Source: Pseudomonas fluorescens (GTDB taxonomy: Bacteria; Pseudomonadota; Gammaproteobacteria; Pseudomonadales; Pseudomonadaceae). Taken from it: a DNA stretch of 64,000 bases. The stretch covers positions 248,001 to 312,000 of the forward strand of contig NZ_CABVHK010000006.1 of assembly GCF_902497785.1 (NCBI RefSeq), given 5' to 3'. Both the position numbers and the translations under genes were made by a program. Below are positions 28,039 through 35,580 of this stretch, one piece after another. A model generated the notes under the pieces. That model was given only the letters and a program-made list of their open reading frames with translations. It was not told the origin of the DNA and made no database searches. Each line of letters starts with the position of its first letter. Positions within the stretch are counted from its first letter, which is position 1.

Positions 28039-28372
28039 GCGTCCCCCTTCACTTGGCGCTTTATGAATGTATGTAGACGGGTGCAGAGATCACGCCAACT
28101 GATCCTGGAAGCAAACAGTTATCAAATCAGTCAGTTGCGCGAATCACCTGCCGCCTGGGCCGTTCTATTCTGCACGACACCGGTTTCGATTCCGGCATTT
28201 TGCACGATCCAAAACTCGTGCACGTCCTCTGTGGGAGCGAGCTTGTGGTGAGGGGATTTATCCCCGTTGGGTGGCGAAGCCGCCCTTAGATTCACGACTG
28301 CTGCGCAGCCGAACGGGGATAAATCCCCTCACCACAGTCTCGCTCCCACAGTTTGGATCTGTGGTGTTCTGG
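28039..28372. other. Intergenic region with nested REP (334 bases)
   Basis: The region between the start of the DUF3182 gene and the end of the GlxA-type regulator contains the nested REP at 28229-28351. The part at 28039-28228 must hold the promoter of the DUF3182-hydrolase unit, but I see no clear -35/-10 pair. No gene is apparent. Confidence 0.6.
28229..28351. repeat. Nested REP: one palindrome family inside another
   Basis: Outer ends CTGTGGGAGCGAGCTTG and CTCGCTCCCACAG belong to the common family of this window. Between them, at 28244-28336, lies a complete inverted repeat of another family, TGTGGTGAGGGGATTTATCC with its complement, which itself encloses GGCGAAGCCGCCC and CTGCGCAG palindromes. 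The outer right arm is cut short, as if the inner element had been inserted into an older REP. Confidence 0.85.
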
Positions 28373-29368
28373 CTAACGAGCCACCGTTGCAGTCGGCGTC
28401 ACGCCAAACCTGGCCCGATAATCACTCGGCGCCAACCCGGTAATTTTCTTGAATGTGGCGCGAAACGCGCCGGGGTCCTGATAGCCCACGGTCCAGGCGA
28501 TGTGATCGATGGTGCCATTGGTGAATTCGAGCATCTCCCGCGCCTTGCCCACCCGAAGATGCTGGCAATACTCGGTAGGTTTCAATCCGGTCGCCGCACG
28601 AAACCGGCGCAGGAACGTGCGCTCTTCCAGCCCTGCCCGCTCGGCCATCGCTCCCAGCGACACGTCGGTCGCCCCGGTGCTTTGCAACCAATGCTGAACC
28701 TTAAGAATCGCCGCATCGCCGTGGCTGAGAATCGGCGAAAAATTACTGCCACATTCGCTCGCGCTGTCGCTGTGTTCGACCACCAGGAAACGCGCGGTGC
28801 CGGTGGCGATACTCGGCCCGAGCAGGCGGTCAACCAGGCGCAAACCCAGCTCGGACCAGGCCATCAACCCGGCGGTGGTGATGAGGTCACCGTCATCGAC
28901 GATGGGCGTATCGGCTTTGAGCTTGATCCCCGGATAACGCTCGGCGAATGCCTTGGCCGAGGTCCAGTGGGTGGTGGCGCTGCGGCCGTCGAGCAGGCCG
29001 CTTTCGGCCAGTAAAATCGAGCCCACGCACACGCCGCCCAGTGTCGCACCGCCAGCATGTTGCTGACGAATCCAGCGCAGCAAACCTTGCGGCGCCTGGC
29101 CTTCGGAAAAGCCGCCAATCGACGGCGGAATCAACACCGCCACCAACGCGCCATTCGTAGCGGGATAACTGTCATAGATGCGAACGGGCGCCTGATCGCC
29201 ATCGACCTGCCAATGACTGACCCGCAGCAGCGGCAATTGCGCCGCCTGATGATCCGCGGCAATCCGGTTCGCCACCCCGAACAAGTCCGTCAGCCCGTGC
29301 ACCGCCGCCATCTGCGCACCCGGATAAATCAGCACGCCCAGCTCGGCAATGACCCTTTGTGCGTCCAT
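28373..29368 (-). CDS. GlxA family transcriptional regulator (DJ-1/PfpI domain plus AraC HTH)
   Basis: A 331-residue regulator. Residues about 8-190 form a DJ-1/PfpI-like amidotransferase domain with the elbow LGGVCVGSILLAESGLLDGRSATTHW; the last 100 residues are an AraC-type double helix-turn-helix ending in TVGYQDPGAFRATFKKITGLAPSDYRARF. Such regulators usually control a neighbouring catabolic gene. The start ATG at 29366-29368 follows no strong ribosome site. It is divergent from the isochorismatase-like gene, with 102 bases between, which is the likely target. Confidence 0.9.
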   Translation of the reverse strand: MDAQRVIAELGVLIYPGAQMAAVHGLTDLFGVANRIAADHQAAQLPLLRVSHWQVDGDQAPVRIYDSYPATNGALVAVLIPPSIGGFSEGQAPQGLLRWIRQQHAGGATLGGVCVGSILLAESGLLDGRSATTHWTSAKAFAERYPGIKLKADTPIVDDGDLITTAGLMAWSELGLRLVDRLLGPSIATGTARFLVVEHSDSASECGSNFSPILSHGDAAILKVQHWLQSTGATDVSLGAMAERAGLEERTFLRRFRAATGLKPTEYCQHLRVGKAREMLEFTNGTIDHIAWTVGYQDPGAFRATFKKITGLAPSDYRARFGVTPTATVAR

Positions 29369-29470
29369 TGTCAGTTTTGCCCCTTCTATTGTCGGTGCGG
29401 CCAATCCTCGAACGGCCTGCCGCAGCCAATACTTCACTCCACACCCAACACACACTTCGAGGAAACAGTC

Positions 29471-30019
29471 ATGGCCAAGCAAGCACTCATCGTAGTCGAT
29501 ATCCAAAACGACTACTTCCCTCAAGGCAAATGGCCGCTGGTCGGCGCCGACGCTGCTGCGGACAATGCCGTGCGTCTGCTCAAAGCCTTTCGCGATGCCG
29601 GTGATTCGGTGGTGCACATCCGCCACGAATTCACTTCCGACGAAGCGCCGTTTTTCACTCCGGGTTCCGACGGCGCAAAACTGCACCCCAAAGTCATTAA
29701 CCGCGCCGACGAACCGGTGGTGCTCAAGCACTTCGTCAATTCGTTTCGCGAAACCGAACTGAAGTCGATCCTCGATGAGCAAGGTATCGAGGAACTGGTG
29801 GTCGTGGGCAGCATGAGCCACATGTGCGTCGACGGCATCACCCGTGCAGCCGCCGACTTCGGCTACAGCGTAAAGGTGATTCACGATGCCTGCGCGTCCC
29901 GTGACCTGGAGTTCAACGGCGTGACCGTTCCGGCCGCCCATGTTCATGCCGCGTTCATGTCGGCGCTGGGTTTTGCCTATGCCAGCGTGATCTCTACCGA
30001 TGAATTCCTCGCCAGCTGA
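29471..30019 (+). CDS. Cysteine hydrolase of the isochorismatase family
   Basis: A 182-residue alpha/beta hydrolase with the catalytic triad of the family: Asp10 (VVDIQNDYF), Lys86 (VVLKHFVNSF) and Cys119 (SHMCVDG). Members hydrolyse nicotinamide, isochorismate, N-carbamoyl compounds or similar; the sequence does not settle which. The start is preceded by GAGGAAACAGTC. The gene is divergent from the GlxA-type regulator and followed by a REP element. Confidence 0.9.
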   Translation: MAKQALIVVDIQNDYFPQGKWPLVGADAAADNAVRLLKAFRDAGDSVVHIRHEFTSDEAPFFTPGSDGAKLHPKVINRADEPVVLKHFVNSFRETELKSILDEQGIEELVVVGSMSHMCVDGITRAAADFGYSVKVIHDACASRDLEFNGVTVPAAHVHAAFMSALGFAYASVISTDEFLAS

Positions 30020-30030
30020 CACTAAGTACC

Positions 30031-30120
30031 TGTGGGAGCGAGCTTGCTCGCGATAGCGTAGGGTCAGTCCGCATAAGTGGTGACTGACACTCCGCTATCG
30101 CGAGCAAGCTCGCTCCCACA
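30031..30120. repeat. REP-type inverted repeat, GTGGGAGCGAGCTTGCTCGCGA family
   Basis: Arms TGTGGGAGCGAGCTTGCTCG and complement extend through CGATAGCG, with an additional internal pairing GTCAGT/ACTGAC in the loop. It lies between the isochorismatase-like gene and the operator region of the yjf-type operon. Confidence 0.92.
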
Positions 30121-30142
30121 TTTAGTGTTGCGCCATAAAAAT

Positions 30143-30154
30143 CTCACGCGTGAG
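30143..30154. promoter_or_regulatory. Perfect 12-base palindrome, upstream copy (candidate operator)
   Basis: CTCACGCGTGAG, identical to the copy at 30189-30200 with centres 46 bases apart. It ends three bases before the predicted -35 element of the yjf-type operon. I do not recognise the regulator. Confidence 0.7.
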
Positions 30155-30157
30155 CTA

Positions 30158-30186
30158 TTGAGGCATCCCGAATTTGCCTGTAGTGT
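30158..30186 (+). promoter_or_regulatory. Predicted sigma70 promoter of the yjf-type operon
   Basis: TTGAGG at 30158-30163 and TAGTGT at 30181-30186 are separated by exactly 17 bases. A start site would fall near 30193, inside the second palindrome. The match is moderate; the support comes from its position between the two palindromes. Confidence 0.5.
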
Positions 30187-30188
30187 TT

Positions 30189-30200
30189 CTCACGCGTGAG
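30189..30200. promoter_or_regulatory. Perfect 12-base palindrome, downstream copy (candidate operator)
   Basis: Second CTCACGCGTGAG, just after the predicted -10 element and 23 bases before the first gene. A protein bound here would block transcription initiation. It is followed by TTTTT, but a loopless palindrome is a poor terminator. Confidence 0.7.
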
Positions 30201-30223
30201 TTTTTCACTACGAGGCCAGCATC

Positions 30224-30913
30224 ATGAACAGCAGCTCTCCATCAGATCCGCCTTCCGGGTCTGAGACCGATACAGCGAGCCCCAAGGGAGAGCGCTCGAA
30301 ACCGTCCGCGAAAAAACCGTCGAGCTTCTATATGAAGCAGATGCGTGCGGGGTTGGGTGCCGCCGGTTATGTGAAACACGAGACTTGGGTGCTTCCCGAA
30401 AATCGAAGCCTGCTCAAGCAGATGGAGAAACAGCTACGCCAACCGATTCTGGCTGGCTCATTCATGTCGGAGAATCACATGAGCGCAGGTAACAACTGGA
30501 ACATCGATCGCCTCTACAGCGCCCTTCAAGCCTTGGACGAAGTGGTCTCGAACGACATCACCCTCTCGCTGATCCAAGGTTCGGAATCCAGCATCAAGCT
30601 GGAAATGAACGATTTCGGTGGCTTGCCGATTTACATCGCGGTGGTGGGCGATCAGATCATCGTCGATACCGTGCTGGTTGACGTCGAATCGATCAACGAC
30701 GTACCGGCCTTCAATGACGCCGTGCTGCGCAGCCGAGAGATGTTCCCGCTGTCGTCGATCGGTATCGAGTCCATGCCCAACGGCCAGGTTGTTTACAACA
30801 TGTTCGGCGCACTCAGCTCCGATTCCAGCCTGACGAACATCGTGACCGAGGTCAAAACCCTCGTCGACAACGTGCAGCGCGCCAGCGAAGCCTTCGAACG
30901 TTTCTTCAACTAA
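30224..30913 (+). CDS. yjfI: DUF2170 family protein (YjfI-like)
   Basis: A 229-residue protein. The first 40 residues are a charged, Ser/Lys-rich, probably disordered tail (SETDTASPKGERSKPSAKKPSS); the DUF2170 domain covers roughly residues 85-215 (NNWNIDRLYSALQALDEV, FGGLPIYIAVVGDQIIVDTVLV). The family is found next to PspA genes in E. coli (yjfI-yjfJ) but its activity is unknown. It is the first gene of the operon, 23 bases after the downstream palindrome, and is followed by pspA after 17 bases. Confidence 0.85.
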   Translation: MNSSSPSDPPSGSETDTASPKGERSKPSAKKPSSFYMKQMRAGLGAAGYVKHETWVLPENRSLLKQMEKQLRQPILAGSFMSENHMSAGNNWNIDRLYSALQALDEVVSNDITLSLIQGSESSIKLEMNDFGGLPIYIAVVGDQIIVDTVLVDVESINDVPAFNDAVLRSREMFPLSSIGIESMPNGQVVYNMFGALSSDSSLTNIVTEVKTLVDNVQRASEAFERFFN

Positions 30914-30930
30914 TTATTCGGGAATACCCA

Positions 30931-31629
30931 ATGACTCAGTCCATCTGGAGCAAATTGTTCACCGCGCTGCGTGGCGGTGCCAACGAAGTCGGCGAATCGA
31001 TTGCCGATCAACAGGCCCTGCGCATCCTCGACCAGGAAATCCGCGACGCCGACAACGCCCTGGCCAACGCCAAGCGTGAGCTGGTCACCATCATGGCCAA
31101 GCACAAACTCTCGACCGATCGCGTCAACGAGTACAACGCCAAGATCAAAGACCTGGAAACCAAGGCCGTGGCCGCGCTCGGGGCTGGCCGCGAAGACCTG
31201 GCACTGGAAGTGGCCGAAGCCATTTCGACCCTGACCACCGAGCTGGACGTCGAGCAAAAGCAGGCCACCGAATTTGGCGGTTACGCGGAAAACATGCGCA
31301 AAGACATCACCAAAGCCGAAAGCCGCATCAAGAGCCTGCGCCAGCAAGTGGACATGGCCAAGGCGCGCGACAGCGTGCAGAAAGCCCAGGTCAGCGCGTC
31401 GATCGCCAGCGGCGGTGCTAATGGCAAACTGGAAACTGCGGTCGGTACGCTGAACCGCTTGCAGGCCAAGCAACAGCAACGCGCAGCTGAACTGGAAGCT
31501 CAGGACCAACTGGCCGATGCATCCACCGGCACCGACCTGGAGCGCAAGCTTCGCGAAGCCGGGATCACGCCGGACACCGGCAGCGCCAACGCGATTCTTG
31601 AGCGCCTGAAGCAAAAATCGACCCAGTAA
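30931..31629 (+). CDS. yjfJ: PspA/IM30 family protein (YjfJ-like)
   Basis: A 232-residue membrane-remodelling protein of the PspA/Vipp1/ESCRT-III group. It is almost wholly alpha-helical and coiled coil: ALRILDQEIRDADNALANAKRELVTIMAKHK near residue 29 and the long helix to about residue 180, ending with a short C-terminal helix (SANAILERLKQKS). Such proteins form oligomers on damaged inner membranes. It lacks the adjacent PspB/PspC/PspF partners, as expected for YjfJ. Preceded by a GGGAATACCC spacer; a REP element follows its stop. Confidence 0.92.
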   Translation: MTQSIWSKLFTALRGGANEVGESIADQQALRILDQEIRDADNALANAKRELVTIMAKHKLSTDRVNEYNAKIKDLETKAVAALGAGREDLALEVAEAISTLTTELDVEQKQATEFGGYAENMRKDITKAESRIKSLRQQVDMAKARDSVQKAQVSASIASGGANGKLETAVGTLNRLQAKQQQRAAELEAQDQLADASTGTDLERKLREAGITPDTGSANAILERLKQKSTQ

Positions 31630-31640
31630 GTAGCGCGAAA

Positions 31641-31746
31641 CCCTGTAGGAGCGAGCTTGCTCGCGATGGACGTCAACGATAACGCGTTTATTCTGAATAA
31701 ACGCGTCGCTGCTGAATCCATCGCGAGCAAGCTCGCTCCTACAGGG
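31641..31746. repeat. REP-type inverted repeat inside the yjf-type operon
   Basis: Arms CCCTGTAGGAGCGAGCTTGC and complement of about 35 bases surround a loop that contains its own perfect 11-base hairpin, ACGCGTTTATT-CTG-AATAAACGCGT (31682-31706). It separates the first two genes from the rest of the operon and could set unequal mRNA levels. Confidence 0.92.
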
Positions 31747-31775
31747 GCTGGTTTTCAGTTGAATCGAGGTCACGG

Positions 31776-32339
31776 ATGGATGCCCTGAAGGGGTTCAAAA
31801 CAATCGCAGCCCTGGCCATCTTCATGGTTGCGCTGCAACTGCTCAACGTCGCGACCGGCTACAGCCTCATGGCTTTCGGCCTGGTGCCGAGATCGCTGTA
31901 CGGCTTGGGTGGCATTGTCACTTCGCCCTTCCTCCACGCGTCCTTCGCGCACCTAAGCGCCAACCTGATTCCCTTTTTGATTCTCGGCACGCTGGTCATC
32001 ATCGACGGGCTCAAACGGTTCATCGCCGTCAGCGCAATCATCATCCTGCTGGGTGGCGCACTGGTCTGGCTGTTCGGTTTTGCCGGCGTGCACATCGGCG
32101 CCAGCGGCTGGGTGTTCGGGCTGTGGGCGTACTTGCTGTCTCGCGCCTGGTTCCACAGGAGCTGGGGCAACCTGATCATCGCCAGTGTCGTGGCGTTACT
32201 GTATGGCGGCTTGATTTTTGGCTTTCTTCCGCGCCAGGGTGTGTCATTCGAAGGGCATCTGTTTGGTGCGCTCGCCGGATTCATTGCAGCCAAGGTACTT
32301 TTATCTACACCGCGCAGCAGGTTTAATGCCGCCCGGTAG
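31776..32339 (+). CDS. Rhomboid family intramembrane serine protease
   Basis: A 187-residue membrane protein with six hydrophobic helices. The catalytic serine is in HIGASGWVFG (Ser110, GxSG motif), the catalytic histidine in EGHLFGALAG (His161), and FAHLSANLIPF provides the helix-2 His59 and Asn63 of the oxyanion site. All active-site residues are present, so it should be a working protease that cuts transmembrane segments. The E. coli yjfIJKLMC set has no such gene. RBS GAGGT precedes the ATG at 31776. Confidence 0.9.
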   Translation: MDALKGFKTIAALAIFMVALQLLNVATGYSLMAFGLVPRSLYGLGGIVTSPFLHASFAHLSANLIPFLILGTLVIIDGLKRFIAVSAIIILLGGALVWLFGFAGVHIGASGWVFGLWAYLLSRAWFHRSWGNLIIASVVALLYGGLIFGFLPRQGVSFEGHLFGALAGFIAAKVLLSTPRSRFNAAR

Positions 32340-32351
32340 CTGCAATCGAGC

Positions 32352-32465
32352 ATGCAGGGTTCTGCGCAGATGAAGGAAGTTCATATCCCTACGCGCGTCG
32401 AGGGCGGAGAGCTTTTCGACATCGCCTCCACTCAACTCAAGGAAATCGCCAATGGGATGGTTTAA
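32352..32465 (+). CDS. Possible small ORF overlapping the start of yjfK
   Basis: A 37-codon frame (MQGSAQMKEVHIPTRVEGGE and onward) fills the 112-base gap between the rhomboid gene and yjfK and overlaps the first four codons of yjfK in another frame. No strong ribosome site precedes it. It might be a coupling leader peptide or chance; I have no homologue in mind. Confidence 0.25.
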   Translation: MQGSAQMKEVHIPTRVEGGELFDIASTQLKEIANGMV

Positions 32466-33126
32466 GCAGTTGATGGGGCTTGAGGCCCCGAAATCGAATC
32501 CGGATTCGAAAGGGGCGGCCAACGAAACCCCGCCCGCCATCGGCCCGCTAGGCCTGGCATTGGGCAAAAGCGTGACGTTCGACACCACCCTGAAATTGCT
32601 GCTCGACGACAAAACCGCCGTGGTCATTCCCGGCTCCCAGCAGATCTGGAGCAACGGCACCGTTGACCTCGGGCAATCAACCTGGCTGTCGCGCTATTAC
32701 ATGAACGACGAAGATTACTGGCTGCAAGTGCACACCACCGGCGCCATTGCCGGTCAGGTCGAGTCGGTGATCCTGTTCAACTACCTCAGTTCCGTCACCA
32801 TCAGCAGCGAAGCGGAGCTGCGTCGGCTCGCCGGACCACAAAGCCTGATCGGTCTGCCGACCTACACCCACGACGGCGTCGAATACACTCGCGAATGGGG
32901 CACTGAAGAAGGTCAGACCGAGCTGGTGGCGTTGAGCGAACTTCTGAAGAATCCGGATGAGTCCTACAGCATCGAGCACCGTTCGATGCTGTACGCCCGC
33001 GAAACCGGCCTGACCGATCGCCGTGAATTCCTGCTGTTTTCCGTCGAAGAAGATGCCGAAGGCGCCATCAGCCTGAGCACGTCGCTGGGCATTTCGCTGT
33101 ACACCACCGACCTGAACACTTTTTAA
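32452..33126 (+). CDS. yjfK: DUF2491 family protein (YjfK-like)
   Basis: A 224-residue protein of unknown function. It begins MGWFKQLMGLEAPKS, an amphipathic start that may touch the membrane, then a conserved body (IPGSQQIWSNGTVDLGQSTWLSRYYMNDEDYWLQVHT and ETGLTDRREFLLFSVEED). The DUF2491 family accompanies PspA-type genes. AAGGA lies eight bases before the ATG. The downstream yjfL-like gene follows after 15 bases. Confidence 0.85.
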   Translation: MGWFKQLMGLEAPKSNPDSKGAANETPPAIGPLGLALGKSVTFDTTLKLLLDDKTAVVIPGSQQIWSNGTVDLGQSTWLSRYYMNDEDYWLQVHTTGAIAGQVESVILFNYLSSVTISSEAELRRLAGPQSLIGLPTYTHDGVEYTREWGTEEGQTELVALSELLKNPDESYSIEHRSMLYARETGLTDRREFLLFSVEEDAEGAISLSTSLGISLYTTDLNTF

Positions 33127-33141
33127 ATAAGGAAGAAGTCC

Positions 33142-33570
33142 ATGCTAGAAGCGCTCTCCATTTCCCTGAACAAAGCCGCCGTGCTTGGGTTTGTCGTGTA
33201 TATCCTCGGCGCCGCGGTGCTGTTTGCCCTGTTCCAGTTCGTCTACACCCGCATTACCCCGCACAAAGAGTTCGAGCTGATCCGTTCGGGCAATGTGGCG
33301 GCTGCCATTGCCCTGGGTGGCGCGATCATCGGCTTCGCCATTCCGGCGAGCAACGTGATTGCCTACTCGATCAGCCTTCTCGACTTCGTCGTGTGGTCGG
33401 TCATCGCCGCTGTGGTGCAACTGCTGGCGTTTCTGGTCACCAGCCTGGTGCTCAAAGGCACTTCAGAACGGATCAAGAAAGGTGAAATCGCGGCGGGTAT
33501 CTATGTCGCGGCCGTGGCCATCAGCGTCGGCATGTTGAACGCCGCCTGCATGACCCCTACCCCGAACTGA
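33142..33570 (+). CDS. yjfL: DUF350 family membrane protein (YjfL-like)
   Basis: A 142-residue inner-membrane protein with four predicted helices (AAVLGFVVYILGAAVLFALFQFVY, VAAAIALGGAIIGFAIPAS, LLDFVVWSVIAAVVQLLAFLVTSLVL, GIYVAAVAISVGMLNAACM), the DUF350 pattern in which each two-helix half repeats. It is thought of as a channel- or scaffold-like component in such operons, but no activity is established. GGAAGAAG precedes the ATG. Confidence 0.87.
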   Translation: MLEALSISLNKAAVLGFVVYILGAAVLFALFQFVYTRITPHKEFELIRSGNVAAAIALGGAIIGFAIPASNVIAYSISLLDFVVWSVIAAVVQLLAFLVTSLVLKGTSERIKKGEIAAGIYVAAVAISVGMLNAACMTPTPN

Positions 33571-33588
33571 TCGCGCACGGAGCTCCCG

Positions 33589-34317
33589 ATGAAACGAAGC
33601 AAGTACGTTCAGTTGTCGCTGGCAGCCTCGGTCGCGATGGCGATCTCCGGCTGCGGGCCGACGGAAAAAACCTACCCGGTGCACAAGAAGTACAACTTCC
33701 AGTCCGTGCAGCAATGCGCCGATGAAAAACTCCCGGTGGACGTCTGCTCTGACGCCTACATGAGCGCCATGACCGAGCATCGGCGCATCGCTCCGGTGTA
33801 CGACACCCAGGCCGATTGCGACGCCGATTTTGTCGCGGACTGGTGCCAGCAGGATTCCGCCGGCAAGTTCATCCCGAAACTGGGTGGTTTCGAATTGAGC
33901 GCCGATGGCGAGGTGACGCAGGCCCAGGTGGACGCGGCCAAGGCCCAACTGCCTGCGTCGGAAGCCAACAGCGGTGGCTCAGGATTCTCCGGTACCAGCC
34001 TGCTGACCGGGTTGCTGATCGGCAACATGCTGAGCAACAACCGCAGCAGCTATTACTCGCAACCGGTGTATCGCTACCGCGATGACCGCGGCAGTTATTC
34101 GTCCTCGACGCTCGGCCAGCGGATTGAAAAGGGCTCGACCTTCAACAAGTCCAATCAGGCGCGGTACGGCAGCAGCAACTACGCCGACTCCCTTCGTTCC
34201 GCCAGCAAGCCAGTCTCGGTGGCCTCCTCCACCTCCCGGGGCGGTTTCGGCAGCAAGGCCAGTGCACGCAGTGGCTGGGGCGGCTCGAGCAAAAGTTTCG
34301 GCGGGTCGAGCAGTTAA
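33589..34317 (+). CDS. yjfM: DUF1190 family lipoprotein (YjfM-like)
   Basis: A 242-residue exported lipoprotein. The lipobox AISGC places the lipidated Cys at residue 22. Four further cysteines (QQCADEKLP, DVCSDAYM, QADCDADF, ADWCQQDS) probably form two disulfides, as in DUF1190. The C-terminal 60 residues are low-complexity Ser/Gly/Arg-rich (GGFGSKASARSGWGGSSKSF), likely flexible. It stands between the DUF350 protein and the ATP-grasp enzyme, 12 bases before the latter. Confidence 0.87.
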   Translation: MKRSKYVQLSLAASVAMAISGCGPTEKTYPVHKKYNFQSVQQCADEKLPVDVCSDAYMSAMTEHRRIAPVYDTQADCDADFVADWCQQDSAGKFIPKLGGFELSADGEVTQAQVDAAKAQLPASEANSGGSGFSGTSLLTGLLIGNMLSNNRSSYYSQPVYRYRDDRGSYSSSTLGQRIEKGSTFNKSNQARYGSSNYADSLRSASKPVSVASSTSRGGFGSKASARSGWGGSSKSFGGSSS

Positions 34318-34329
34318 GGAATCCGGGCG

Positions 34330-35487
34330 ATGAAAAAGATCCACTGCGCAGAGCGTCATGACTGGAAACAGACCGCCGACAGCCTCGGCTTTCTGTTCCA
34401 CACCATCGACGGCGAACCCTACTGGGACGAGAGCGCGTACTACCAGTTCACGCTCAAGCAGATCGAGAACGATCTGGAAGACCCGACCACCGAGATCCAT
34501 GAGATGTGCATGGACCTGGTGGCCCGCGTGGTGCACAGCGAAGAGCTGCTGGGGCGCCTGAGCATTCCGGCCCCCTTCTACGACATGATTCGCACTTCAT
34601 GGCTCGAAGGTCACCCGCACCTGTACGGGCGCATGGACTTTTCCTACAACGGCAGCGGTCCGGCGAAGTTGCTGGAACTCAACTACGACACGCCGACCAG
34701 CCTGTATGAGGCCGCGGCCTTTCAGTGGGGCTGGCTGGAGCAATGCATCGAACGCGGCTTGCTGCCCAGGCATGCCGACCAGTTCAATAGCATCGACACC
34801 AAGCTGCATCAGGCCTTCGCCCAGTTGCAGCTCAAACAGCCCTTCTATTTCGCCTCGATGAAAGACTCGGTCGAAGACAAGGGCACCACCGACTACCTGC
34901 GTCTGATTGCCGAGAAAGTCGGCATTGAATCCCGCCACATCGATCTCGAAGACATTGGCCTGACCAGCGAAGGACGTTTCGTCGACCTCGAAGATCGCTG
35001 GATTCCCCACCTGTTCAAGCTGCACGCCTGGGAGTTCATCTTCCACGAGCCCTTCGGTACGGCGATTGCCCAGAGTGATACGCAGTTTTTCGAGCCGGCC
35101 TGGAAATCCATCATCTCCAACAAAGGCATCCTGCCGTTGCTGTGGGAGTTCAACAAAGGCCACCCGAACTTGCTGGCCGCACACCTGGATACCGACCCGG
35201 GCCAAGCGGTGCCCAAGGGTTGGGTGCGCAAACCGTTTTTCTCGCGCGAAGGCGCCAACATCGAACTGCAAACCGCCGACGGTCTGATCGTCAAGGAGGA
35301 CGGGCCCTACACTGACGCGCCGTTTATCCTTCAAGAGTTCGCGCCGTTGCCACGATTCGATGACAGCTACACGCTGGTCGGTTCGTGGGTGATCGGCGAT
35401 CAGGCGGCCGGGATTGGTGTGCGGGAGGACAACAGCCTGATCACCAAGGATTCGAGCCGATTCTTGCCGCACCTGATCCTTGACTGA
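34330..35487 (+). CDS. yjfC: Glutathionylspermidine synthase-like ATP-grasp enzyme (YjfC-like)
   Basis: A 385-residue ATP-grasp ligase. Metal and substrate residues are seen in RMDFSYNGSGPAKLLELNYDTPTSL near residue 98, and nucleotide-binding segments in WKSIISNKGILPLLWEF, VRKPFFSREGAN and YTLVGSWVIGDQAAGIGVRED. The N-terminal amidase domain of E. coli Gss is absent, so it can only make, not break, the bond. The family joins a carboxylate to an amine; the substrates of YjfC/YgiC types are not established, so peptide or polyamine ligation is inference. Confidence 0.9.
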   Translation: MKKIHCAERHDWKQTADSLGFLFHTIDGEPYWDESAYYQFTLKQIENDLEDPTTEIHEMCMDLVARVVHSEELLGRLSIPAPFYDMIRTSWLEGHPHLYGRMDFSYNGSGPAKLLELNYDTPTSLYEAAAFQWGWLEQCIERGLLPRHADQFNSIDTKLHQAFAQLQLKQPFYFASMKDSVEDKGTTDYLRLIAEKVGIESRHIDLEDIGLTSEGRFVDLEDRWIPHLFKLHAWEFIFHEPFGTAIAQSDTQFFEPAWKSIISNKGILPLLWEFNKGHPNLLAAHLDTDPGQAVPKGWVRKPFFSREGANIELQTADGLIVKEDGPYTDAPFILQEFAPLPRFDDSYTLVGSWVIGDQAAGIGVREDNSLITKDSSRFLPHLILD

Positions 35488-35580
35488 ACCGTTCATCGCC
35501 GAGAAAAAGGCTCGAACACTTGCGGCGGAAAATCCGGATAATGGCGGCCAATCGTCTAGCCGTTATTCTGGTAATCCCCC

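Noticed and set aside
28373..30022. A 549-codon version of the GlxA-type regulator
   Set aside because: The upstream part would lie antisense to the isochorismatase-like gene, and the regulator family starts at the ATG at 29366-29368.
30189..30206. Palindrome plus T-run as a terminator before yjfI
   Set aside because: CTCACGCGTGAG has no loop and cannot form a stable hairpin; an identical copy 46 bases upstream has no T-run, so an operator is the better reading.
31682..31706. Independent terminator between pspA and the rhomboid gene
   Set aside because: The 11-base hairpin is in the loop of a REP and no T-run follows; it is treated as part of the REP.
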